Shown here: in pieces, positions 24,882 through 31,853 of the stretch
How the letters are laid out: the number at the start of each line of letters is the position of its first letter
How positions within the stretch are numbered: the stretch's first letter is position 1
NCBI GenBank assembly: GCA_947496905.1
Contig: CANMEW010000001.1
Span: 1 to 35,770 of the forward strand
Origin: Rickettsiales bacterium
GTDB lineage: Bacteria; Pseudomonadota; Alphaproteobacteria; Rickettsiales; UBA1997
Direction of reading: 5' to 3'
DNA: 35,770 nucleotides
Notes under the pieces: model-generated
What the model was told of the DNA's origin: nothing
Seen by the model: only the letters and a program-made list of their open reading frames with translations
Databases searched by the model: none
Translations under genes and position numbers: made by a program

Positions 24882-25482
24882 AAAACTTTTTCTCTTCACC
24901 AGTTAGTAGGCGGATAAGATTTTCTTTGTGCTTGATTGTGATTAGGACGAATAGGAGGCAGCAGAAAATTATTTGGGAATTTGGGGCTTCGAAGTGGGAC
25001 GACAAAATGATCGAGGAAAAAATTGCGATTAGCGAAGAAATTGCAGAGATGCGAAATAGGACAAAGGAAATGATCCAAAAACAAACCATTAAAAATCCGG
25101 TGATTGGATCAAGCGCTGACAATACTGCAACTGCAGTTGCTACGCCTTTCCCACCTTTGAAATTTAGATAAATTGGGTAGATGTGACCAATTACCGCAAC
25201 AGCAGCGACAAAGACCAAAAATAAATGCAAATTGCCAACATCGTAAAAAGCAAATCTTGCCGCAATGATCATCGCCGCGCCTTTCAAGCCATCCAGAATT
25301 AAAGTGACGAAGCCGAGTTTTTTACCAACGACTCTCGCAACATTTGTGGCGCCAATATTTTTTGACCCCAATTCACGAATGTCTTTTTTTGCGAAGACTA
25401 TTGCCAAAATTAAGCCGAATGGAATCGCCGCAATCGCGTAGGTTAGGATGAGAAATAGGATTTGGTAAAGAAGGGTGATCAT
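24880..25482 (-). CDS. plsY: Glycerol-3-phosphate acyltransferase PlsY
   Basis: A polytopic membrane enzyme that transfers acyl from acyl-phosphate to glycerol-3-phosphate, the first step of phospholipid synthesis. The 200 residues have several hydrophobic helices and the three PlsY motifs: ELGSKNIGATNVAR, HIYPIYLNFKGGKGVAT, and the conserved internal glycine-rich turns. The start shares a base with the sspB stop (TAATG), so the two are coupled. The stop codon lies within the end of repeat R1d. PlsX is not in the window; PlsC and CdsA are. Confidence 0.95.
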   Translation of the reverse strand: MITLLYQILFLILTYAIAAIPFGLILAIVFAKKDIRELGSKNIGATNVARVVGKKLGFVTLILDGLKGAAMIIAARFAFYDVGNLHLFLVFVAAVAVIGHIYPIYLNFKGGKGVATAVAVLSALDPITGFLMVCFWIISFVLFRISAISSLIAIFSSIILSSHFEAPNSQIIFCCLLFVLITIKHKENLIRLLTGEEKKF

Positions 25483-25991
25483 TAACTGTTATCGGTGGGA
25501 GTTGTGTTTTTGTTTTTGCGAAAAGCATCGAGGGAAATGACTTTTGCCGATAAATCGATGGTTTCAGATTTGGCCGCACTATTCGCACCCCTTACTCCAT
25601 CAAGCCCCACAGACTCCAAAAAATCTCCAGCATTGTCGTAACTAACGCTAAATTTTAGCGCAAAATTCATCGAAGGATCTGCGAAGGCAGTGACTGCTTT
25701 GTAAGGCACCGCTAGTTTTTCATACTTACCATTAAAGCTCAAAGAGACTCTAAACAAATTCTGCTCAACCGCCAAACTTTTATATTGGTATTGAATAGCG
25801 ATGGTCATTTCTTCAGGAAATTTTTCGATCAGATGCTTTGGAATGGAAACTTCCGGGAACTTAGTCAAGAAGGTGACTAAAAAATAATGTTTTCCTGGTA
25901 GGCCGATCTTTTCGACTTTTTTCAGAGTTTCGTAAATCACTGATCTCATCGAGTTTTCGATGATCTCATCATATCCGATTAGATCTTGCAT
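25482..25991 (-). CDS. sspB: ClpXP adaptor SspB (alphaproteobacterial type)
   Basis: SspB tethers ssrA-tagged proteins to the ClpXP protease. The 169-residue protein has the alphaproteobacterial SspB pattern: YDEIIENSMRSVIYETLKKV, GLPGKHYFLVTFLTKFPEVS, FPEEMTIAIQYQY, LSFNGKYEKLAVPYKAVTAF and ADPSMNFALKF. After a flexible stretch, the C-terminal VISLDAFRKNKN fits the short ClpX-binding tail of these proteins. It is coupled to plsY by a one-base overlap. The tmRNA that makes its substrate tag is encoded about 1 kb upstream on the same strand, with the prepilin-like gene between them. Confidence 0.88.
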   Translation of the reverse strand: MQDLIGYDEIIENSMRSVIYETLKKVEKIGLPGKHYFLVTFLTKFPEVSIPKHLIEKFPEEMTIAIQYQYKSLAVEQNLFRVSLSFNGKYEKLAVPYKAVTAFADPSMNFALKFSVSYDNAGDFLESVGLDGVRGANSAAKSETIDLSAKVISLDAFRKNKNTTPTDNS

Positions 25992-26062
25992 GAATGCGAA
26001 AAAAACAAATTAAGAAAATACAGAATCTGGCTAGCTGCTACCAACTGAAATTATATGAGCAG

Positions 26063-26965
26063 CTATTGGATGGCAATTCCATATTTCTTTCCTAGGTAGC
26101 CATTAACAGCTTTGATCTCTGACTTTTTTAAAGCTCGATCAAAAACAATTACTTCTGAAACTAACATCTCGTTTGACTGAATTACCATGCTCATTGGATG
26201 AGCATGGATCACAAGTCTATCGGCTCCTAAATTTAAGTTTGCTGCGCCACCAGATGATGCCACTCCAGCAGCTGGAACTGAGGTATTACTGTTATTGTAG
26301 ATCCAAACATTATTGGTTAAAGAATTATCAATCACCATGACAGTCGCGTAATTACTATTACCGATTAGTCCGCAAGGGTTGGTATAGCTGTCGTTAAAAT
26401 ATCCAGCAAAACCACACTGAGTATTATTCGTAGCAAACATTGCTTGTGCATTATTTAGTGTAGTATTGGTACCCTGTCCCATGAGTACCTGCGTACCAGA
26501 CATGGTGGTAGCTCTCCACACAATAACCATTGTGTAATCATCGTCGCCAGCGCCAATTGGCGTTGTTGTTGTTTGTAGAAAATCTGATGTACTCTCAAAT
26601 TTTATTGAGGGTAGTCCATTTATTCCGTTTGCGATGTAGACTGGTCGCGCCGCATCTGTTGATTGTGTAAGATTAATTTTATTGAGCGATTGCGGGTTAG
26701 AATCGGCCCAAGAAGAAATTTTATCTAAATCACTCGGATTGTTACCATTGGTAGCGCTTGTAACCGCAGTTTCCGAAGTGGTTTCTAGCCACAAAGTCAG
26801 ATTTGCCATCGATGCTACATCTGAACTTTTTGTAAGAGACCTGCCAGAGGAAAGTTTCATTTCTCCAACCAACCTGCTGCCTTGAGTTACTCCAGCAACT
26901 AAAATTCCAATTATTAAAATTACGATCGATAGCTCAATAAGTGAGAATGCTTTGTTTGTTTTCAT
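26063..26965 (-). CDS. Prepilin-like protein with LamG-like C-terminal domain
   Basis: A 300-residue protein. The N-terminus MKTNKAFSLIELSIVILIIG is a type IV prepilin signal and helix with the conserved Glu; cleavage would be before Phe. Then LVGEMKLSSGRSLTKSSDVA leads to LTLWLETTSE and a large Asn/Thr/Ser-rich region with NGINGLPSIKFES. It ends VSEVIVFDRALKKSE and YLGKKYGIAIQ, which is typical of LamG/concanavalin-like carbohydrate-binding folds. It is a full-length paralogue of the frameshifted gene at 20506-21478. No pilus assembly genes are nearby. A minor pseudopilin or adhesin exported to the surface is plausible; the exact role is unknown. Confidence 0.8.
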   Translation of the reverse strand: MKTNKAFSLIELSIVILIIGILVAGVTQGSRLVGEMKLSSGRSLTKSSDVASMANLTLWLETTSETAVTSATNGNNPSDLDKISSWADSNPQSLNKINLTQSTDAARPVYIANGINGLPSIKFESTSDFLQTTTTPIGAGDDDYTMVIVWRATTMSGTQVLMGQGTNTTLNNAQAMFATNNTQCGFAGYFNDSYTNPCGLIGNSNYATVMVIDNSLTNNVWIYNNSNTSVPAAGVASSGGAANLNLGADRLVIHAHPMSMVIQSNEMLVSEVIVFDRALKKSEIKAVNGYLGKKYGIAIQ

Positions 26966-27009
26966 GATGTGTGATATGTAAATACAGATTCATTCGCGGG
27001 ACTTCCGGT

Positions 27010-27037
27010 GGTTTTTTTCTGTTGCCAGGAAAAAACC
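27010..27037 (-). other. Hairpin at the 3' end of the tmRNA coding piece
   Basis: On the minus strand GGTTTTTTCCTGGCAACAGAAA and the following AAAACC form a stem of A/T pairs with a short GC-rich interior. It comes just after the tag stop codon and may be a pseudoknot arm or the terminator of the tmRNA precursor. No T run follows, so a simple terminator is not certain. Confidence 0.45.
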
Positions 27038-27061
27038 TAAACCCCGACAAAGTCACTTATG

Positions 27062-27121
27062 CTAAGCAGCTAAAGCCACTGGAGCAAATTCGAAATTGTC
27101 ATTAGCAAAGTTATCGTTTGC
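27062..27121 (-). other. tmRNA tag-peptide reading frame, ANDNFANDNFEFAPVALAA
   Basis: The resume codon GCA follows GTAAAC. The tag has 19 residues and ends ALAA before TAG, the C-terminal signal for ClpX. The N-terminal ANDNF, which in alphaproteobacteria is the SspB-binding part, occurs twice in tandem. All five codon pairs differ at the third base (GCA/GCT, AAC/AAT, GAT/GAC, AAC/AAT, TTT/TTC). Confidence 0.93.
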
Positions 27122-27236
27122 GTTTACTTTTTTTGAACGGATGCGATGAATTCATCCGAAGATGCATTCACGGCCGGCAGTTTCTCAACCGAGTAAAGTC
27201 AATCCCTTTAGCGCATGTCGAAAGCTATTCACCCCC

Positions 27237-27387
27237 ATGTTAGGACTTTTTACAAAATTCGCTTCTGACAATAAGTGGATGGTGAATTGGCGCGCAGAGT
27301 CGGGGTGTATTTGACATACACGTAGACTCGAGCACCGAAACAACCGCGCAATTATTGTCAGAAGTTAGAATTTTGTAAAAAGTCCAA
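27237..27387 (-). other. Intervening segment of permuted tmRNA, with long inverted repeat
   Basis: 151 bases separate the two mature pieces and should be cut out. Arms 27243-27274 and 27352-27385 pair as 18 bp (GGACTTTTTACAAAATTC / GAATTTTGTAAAAAGTCC), a small internal loop, then 13 bp (CTTCTGACAATAA / TTATTGTCAGAAG). Further inside, GCGCG/CGCGC, GAGTC/GACTC and GTGTA/TACAC pair, so nearly the whole segment can fold into one long stem. Confidence 0.88.
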
Positions 27388-27573
27388 TGGTGGAGGTGCT
27401 GGGTACCGCCCCCAGGTCCATGACGGTTATTGCGAAGAGAGTTTATCACCATGTCCTTCCGCCCTTGCGGGCGAAGGCGGCGCGCAACTTAGGTACGAAA
27501 ACAATTTTAACAAGTTATTGTTCCCAAGTTTTTTGTTTTTACTTTTTTACTCCCCAAAAAAATTTAGAAAAAA

Positions 27574-29175
27574 ATGTCCAAAACAATCCCTTCCTCCTGC
27601 GAATCAAATCCCACAAATCGAAAAAAAGTCATCATTCTTGGATCGGGTCCGAACCGCATTGGACAAGGCATCGAGTTTGACTACACTTGCGTTCACGCCG
27701 CATTCGCTTTTAAAGAAAATGACGTGGAAGCAATCATGGTGAATTGCAATCCAGAAACAGTTTCAACTGACTACGACACTTCTGATCGCCTTTATTTCGA
27801 GCCACTCACCGCTGAAGACACAATCGAGCTCATCAAAAAAGAAATGACCAATGGCGAATTGCTCGGCGTCAATGTGCAGTTCGGAGGTCAAACCCCACTT
27901 AGTCTCGCCAAATTTTTGCAAGACGAGGGTGTGCCAATCATCGGCACCTCACCAGACATGATCGACCTCGCTGAAGATCGCGATCGCTTCAAAAAATTAC
28001 TGCAAAAACTCGACCTAAACCAGCCACAAAATTACATCGCCTATTCCGCAAAACAGGTTCTTGAACAAGTTAATGAGGTCGGATTTCCGGTTGTTGTTCG
28101 ACCTTCCTACGTGCTTGGTGGGCGCGGCATGGCAATCGTTTACAATGAATCCTATTTGATGAAATATCTCGTTGAATATGCAGATGTTTTTGAAACCGGA
28201 CCATTGCTGCTCGATAAATTTTTAACCGATGCAATTGAGGTGGATGTGGACGCGCTGTGCGATGGAGAAGAAGTGTTCGTTGCTGGCATCATGCAACACA
28301 TTGAAGAAGCCGGCATCCATTCTGGAGATTCTGCCTGTTCAATTCCGCCTTATTCTCTTTCTCAAAAAATGATTGATGAGGTGAAGGTAGCTACGAAAAA
28401 ACTGGCGCTAGCCTTGAATGTGAAGGGCTTGATGAATGTTCAATATGCCATTCAAGATGAAAGGCTTTTTGTTTTAGAGGTGAATCCAAGGGCATCTCGT
28501 ACCGTGCCATTCGTGGCTAAAGCAACTGGCATCGCTGTGGCAAAAATCGCCTCGCTAATCATGATTGGGAAAAAACTTTCCGAGTTCAAATTGCAGGAAA
28601 AAAAGCTGAATTATTTTGCCGTCAAAGAAGTGGTTTTCCCATTCGCCCGCTTCAGCAATACTGACACAATTTTGGGACCAGAAATGAAATCGACTGGAGA
28701 AGTGATGGGGATCGACAAAACCTTCGCCCTAGCCTTCGCCAAAGCTCAAGTTGCAGCTGGAGTAAAACTCACCACCGATGGCTTAGTTTTTCTTTCCGTC
28801 AAAGATTCTGACAAAAAATATCTGCCAGAAATTTCCAGAAAATTAATTGAGATCGGATTTAAACTTGTTGCCACTCGCGGCACCGCAAAATTCCTCGCCG
28901 AAAATGACATCGCAGTTACAATCGTGAATAAAATTACCGAGGACAAACCTCACGTTGTTGACATGATCGATCGCAAGGAAATTTCCCTCGTCATCAACAC
29001 CACTGAGGGCGAGCAAGCCACGAAGGACAGCTTTTCAATTCGTCGCACTTCTTTGATGAGAGGCGTGAGCTACACCACCACAATCTCCGGAGCCAAAGCC
29101 TTGGTTGATGCCATCGAGGCCTACAAAAATAACGGCTGCAAATTTGAAGTCCGCGCTCTGCAAGATTTGGGATAA
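27574..29175 (+). CDS. carB: Carbamoyl-phosphate synthase large chain, C-terminal half only
   Basis: The large chain of carbamoyl-phosphate synthase normally has about 1,070 residues in two homologous ATP-grasp halves. This gene encodes 533 residues equal to the second half plus the regulatory MGS-like domain. It opens near CESNPTNRKKVIILGSGPNR, matching the start of the second half in full-length proteins, and has MVNCNPETVSTDYDTSDRL, VVVRPSYVLGGRGMAIV and LFVLEVNPRASRTVPFVAK. The MGS domain includes LVATRGTAKFL and INTTEGEQATKDSFSIRRT. The upstream 80 bp hold no coding remnant in frame; the tmRNA gene lies there. The N-terminal half must be elsewhere, as in organisms with split carB, or the gene is truncated. 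Confidence 0.93.
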   Translation: MSKTIPSSCESNPTNRKKVIILGSGPNRIGQGIEFDYTCVHAAFAFKENDVEAIMVNCNPETVSTDYDTSDRLYFEPLTAEDTIELIKKEMTNGELLGVNVQFGGQTPLSLAKFLQDEGVPIIGTSPDMIDLAEDRDRFKKLLQKLDLNQPQNYIAYSAKQVLEQVNEVGFPVVVRPSYVLGGRGMAIVYNESYLMKYLVEYADVFETGPLLLDKFLTDAIEVDVDALCDGEEVFVAGIMQHIEEAGIHSGDSACSIPPYSLSQKMIDEVKVATKKLALALNVKGLMNVQYAIQDERLFVLEVNPRASRTVPFVAKATGIAVAKIASLIMIGKKLSEFKLQEKKLNYFAVKEVVFPFARFSNTDTILGPEMKSTGEVMGIDKTFALAFAKAQVAAGVKLTTDGLVFLSVKDSDKKYLPEISRKLIEIGFKLVATRGTAKFLAENDIAVTIVNKITEDKPHVVDMIDRKEISLVINTTEGEQATKDSFSIRRTSLMRGVSYTTTISGAKALVDAIEAYKNNGCKFEVRALQDLG

Positions 29176-29176
29176 A

Positions 29177-29317
29177 GGAACCTCTGAAAAACCATCTTTT
29201 CCGGAAATTTTTTCGTTACCAAATTTTTTCGCGAGCACGTACATCAAGGTACGCTTTCCTGCTCAAAAATTTGTTGCCTAAAAATTTCTCGAAAAATCTA
29301 GGTTTTTCAGAGGCTCC
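29177..29317. repeat. R1 palindromic element, full copy (R1e)
   Basis: About 141 bp between the convergent genes carB and pntB. The ends are GGAACCTCTGAAAAACC and GGTTTTTCAGAGGCTCC: they differ from other copies but still match each other, which points to paired changes. The core reads CGCGAGCACGTAC, then GTACGCTTTCCTGCTC, i.e. opposite orientation to R1b. Confidence 0.9.
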
Positions 29318-29341
29318 TAAAATTTTCTTAGACCCAGATCC

Positions 29342-30733
29342 CTACTTCAAATTCTTCACAATCTCTTCGACGACTTTTTTAGCATCGCCGAAAATCATTA
29401 GCGTGTTGTCCTTGTAGAATAGCTCATTCTCAACTCCGGCGTAGCCCGCTGCCATTGAACGCTTCACAAAGAAAACAGTTTTTGCATGCTCAACATCCAA
29501 AATTGGCATGCCGTAAATTGGACTGTCCTTGTCAGTTTTTGCTGCTGGATTAGTGACGTCATTGGCACCAATCACGAAGGCGACATCGGTTGATTTGAAC
29601 TCGCCGTTAATGTCATCCAACTCGAAAACTTTTTCGTAATCGATGTTGGCTTCGGCGAGTAGAACATTCATGTGACCCGGCATTCTTCCCGCTACTGGAT
29701 GAATCGCGAATTTCACATTCACACCCGCTTCTTCTAGCAACTTCGTCATTTCCGCAACCGCATGCTGCGCACCTGCAACCGCCATTCCGTAACCAGGAAT
29801 AATTACCACAGAGGAAGCGCCTTTCATTAAATAAGCGGCATCTTCGGCATTACCTTGCTTGGTTGGTCTTTGCTCCTTCTCCTCCCCAGTAACCGCTTGA
29901 ACCTGATCGCCAAATCCAGAAAACATCACATTGAGAATTGAGCGATTCATCGCCTTGCACATGATGTAACTGAGGATTGCGCCAGATGCACCAACCAAGG
30001 CTCCAGCAATGATGAGAAGTGGATTATTGAGCGTGAAACCGATGCCACTTGCCGCCCATCCCGAATAGGAATTTAGCATGGAGACCACGACCGGCATGTC
30101 TGCACCACCAACGGGAGCAATCAGCATGAAGCCGATGAAGAAGGAAAGTAGCGTGAGTAGGATGAATAAAAATTTTGAACCAAAAATAAAAAATGCTAGC
30201 AGCACAATTCCCAAGCCAATCGCCACATATTTAGAAGATTTTTTTGGGTCTTTTTTGAAGATGATGAATTTTGATTTCATGTTGCCGTTGAGCTTGAGGA
30301 AGGCAACGATGGAGCCGGTGAAGGTGATGGCGCCGATTACTGCACCAATGCCCATTTCGATCAGGCTAGAGAATTTGATGTGATTATCTTCGACTAGATT
30401 GAAAGAATTTGGCGACCACAGAGCGCTTGCCGCGATTAGCACTGCAGCCAATCCAACCAAAGAGTGAAAGCCGGCAACAAGTTGTGGCATTGCGGTCATT
30501 TTAACTTTTCTGGCGATGTAGGCGCCAATCCCGCCGCCAATCGCGATTGCCACAATGATGGTAAAAACATTTTTAACCTGCGGCAAAAACAGCGTGGTTA
30601 GAATCGCTAAACCCATTCCCGCCATGCCAAAATAATTTCCGATGCGCGAAGTTTTTGGCGAGGAAAGTCCGTAGAGCGAAAGAATGAAGAGGGTGGCTGA
30701 AACTAGGTAGGAGAAGGCAATGAAGCTGTTCAT
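29342..30733 (-). CDS. pntB: NAD(P) transhydrogenase beta subunit
   Basis: PntB forms the membrane proton channel and the NADP(H)-binding domain III of the proton-pumping transhydrogenase. The 463-residue protein begins with several membrane helices and ends with the soluble domain: VVIIPGYGMAVAGAQHAVAE (the NADP-binding loop), VKFAIHPVAGRMPGHMNVLL, FVIGANDVTNPAAKTDKDS and FFVKRSMAAGYAGVENEL. The partner genes pntA (or pntAA/pntAB), normally just upstream, are absent; queH lies upstream across a repeat-filled spacer. Confidence 0.96.
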   Translation of the reverse strand: MNSFIAFSYLVSATLFILSLYGLSSPKTSRIGNYFGMAGMGLAILTTLFLPQVKNVFTIIVAIAIGGGIGAYIARKVKMTAMPQLVAGFHSLVGLAAVLIAASALWSPNSFNLVEDNHIKFSSLIEMGIGAVIGAITFTGSIVAFLKLNGNMKSKFIIFKKDPKKSSKYVAIGLGIVLLAFFIFGSKFLFILLTLLSFFIGFMLIAPVGGADMPVVVSMLNSYSGWAASGIGFTLNNPLLIIAGALVGASGAILSYIMCKAMNRSILNVMFSGFGDQVQAVTGEEKEQRPTKQGNAEDAAYLMKGASSVVIIPGYGMAVAGAQHAVAEMTKLLEEAGVNVKFAIHPVAGRMPGHMNVLLAEANIDYEKVFELDDINGEFKSTDVAFVIGANDVTNPAAKTDKDSPIYGMPILDVEHAKTVFFVKRSMAAGYAGVENELFYKDNTLMIFGDAKKVVEEIVKNLK

Positions 30734-31041
30734 GATTTGAAGATTTTATTTGGTTTAGGATTTATTTTTAAACCCAGATCCGTCATTGGAAATTTTAGGA
30801 GAGTTTAGTTCTGGCTACAAAAGCTGAACCCGCGCCTAGGGCTGCTCTAAGACCACTCGCTTAGAGCCGCATGCGCTCAAGGCAGTTTTTTAAAAAATTA
30901 CTAATTCCATTTTTTGCAAATCAAACTCTGTAACGCCCTGAATTTAGGGCATCGAGCAAAAAGTCCAATTTTCTACGCGCCGTAGAAAATTCAAAAAACG
31001 CGCCAAAATTATGCAGCAAAAAACACCAAAATAATTCAGGG
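30734..31041. other. Gene-free spacer upstream of pntB
   Basis: About 300 bases without a gene. It has several inverted repeats: GCTCTAAG...CTTAGAGC (30842-30874), GCCCTGAATTTAGGGC (about 30934-30949), and AATTTTCTACGCGCCGTAGAAAATT (about 30971-30995). Part of it (30815-30880, complement) resembles 11075-11160 by eye. It is followed by repeat R1f. The pntB promoter may be here. Confidence 0.4.
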
Positions 31042-31196
31042 CTAAGGGCGCCTCTGAAAATTAGATTTTTTCGAGAAATTTTGAGGAAAAAAATTGCGCC
31101 GAGCGCAGAAAGCTTACTCTGATGTACGTGCCGTGCTGCGCAAATTTATCTGACGATAAAATTACCGAAAAAAGCAATTTTTAGAGACACCCTTAA
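31042..31196. repeat. R1 palindromic element, full copy (R1f)
   Basis: About 150 bp, ends CTAAGGGCGCCTCTGAAAATT and the complement-like AATTTTTAGAGACACCCTTAAG. The core has AAGCTTACTCTGATGTACGTGC, then TTATCTGACGATAAAATTACC as in R1d. The right end overlaps the queH stop codon. Confidence 0.88.
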
Positions 31197-31828
31197 GAGT
31201 AAAATTCTTCGCAGATTTTGATCTCGTCTCGACCATTTTTTACGCGCCGATTGTTGCTGTCTCTCAGACTAAAAATGCAACCGCAATATTCCTGTTTGTA
31301 GAATTCTTCGCGCTTGGCGATTTCGTACATTCTTGCGGCACCGCCAGACTTGCGCCAATTGTAGGTCCAATAGGTGATGTCATCGTAATTTTTTGCAGCA
31401 CGAATTCCGCATTCATTAATTTGATCCATATTTTTCCAACGCGAAATGCCGAGTGACGAAGTGATGATTTTAAAACCATTTTCAGCGGCGTAGAGTGCCG
31501 TGCGCTCAAAGCGCATGTCGAAACATTTAGTACAGCGCAATCCGCGCTCCGGCTCCAACTCCAAACCTTTGGCGCGCGCGAACCAATTTTGAACATCGTA
31601 ATCAGCATCGACGAAGGGAATTTCTAACTTTTCAGCAAAGCGAATATTTTCTTCTTTGCGAATTTCATATTCTTTTTTGGGATGGATATTTGGATTGTAG
31701 AAAAAAATCGTGACGTCAATTCCGGACTTTTTCATGCGCTCCATTAAGTCTCCTGCGCAAGGCGCACAGCAGCTATGCATGAGAACGCGATTGTCGGTGG
31801 CGTTGGATGGGAGTTGTAATTCCTGCAT
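31193..31828 (-). CDS. queH: Epoxyqueuosine reductase QueH
   Basis: QueH reduces epoxyqueuosine to queuosine in tRNA, replacing QueG in many bacteria. The protein has the expected cysteine sets: VLMHSCCAPCAGDLMERM near the start, RCTKCFDMRFERTA in the middle and QEYCGCIFSLRDSN near the end, which bind the iron-sulfur cluster and metal. IFFYNPNIHPKKEYEIRKEE is also typical. I choose ATG 31828 (211 residues), since an earlier in-frame ATG at 31888 would overlap the start of divergent mutM. The stop lies in the end of R1f. Tgt of the same pathway is encoded at 22.2 kb. Confidence 0.94.
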   Translation of the reverse strand: MQELQLPSNATDNRVLMHSCCAPCAGDLMERMKKSGIDVTIFFYNPNIHPKKEYEIRKEENIRFAEKLEIPFVDADYDVQNWFARAKGLELEPERGLRCTKCFDMRFERTALYAAENGFKIITSSLGISRWKNMDQINECGIRAAKNYDDITYWTYNWRKSGGAARMYEIAKREEFYKQEYCGCIFSLRDSNNRRVKNGRDEIKICEEFYS

Positions 31829-31853
31829 AATTTTAACTGAATTTTTTGTAAAA

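Larger units (their letters stand above)
27005..27495 (-). ncRNA. ssrA: Two-piece (circularly permuted) tmRNA gene
   Basis: tmRNA rescues stalled ribosomes and adds a degradation tag. On the minus strand the order is acceptor piece, intervening segment, coding piece, i.e. the permuted alphaproteobacterial form. The acceptor piece ends at 27388 with CACCTCC-ACCA, preceded by a T-arm CTGGG-GGCGGTA-CCCAG. The coding piece starts at 27236 with GGGGGTGAATAGCTTTCGAC, the classic tmRNA 5' end. Its GGGGGTG pairs with CACCTCC and gives the G3-U70 wobble needed for alanine charging. The tag frame is at 27062-27121. Further upstream is a GNRA-type hairpin CGCCC-GCAA-GGGCG in the acceptor piece. Outer ends are approximate. 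Confidence 0.93.

Noticed and set aside
27240..27452. Open frames on both strands over the tmRNA gene
   Set aside because: They are by-products of the structured RNA gene; no family motifs and no consistent start sites.
29318..30790. pntB flanked by CCTAAAATTT ... AAATTTTAGG and ACCCAGATCC direct copies, as if a mobile unit
   Set aside because: The matches are about 10 bases of AT-rich sequence without transposase or consistent borders; chance is likely.
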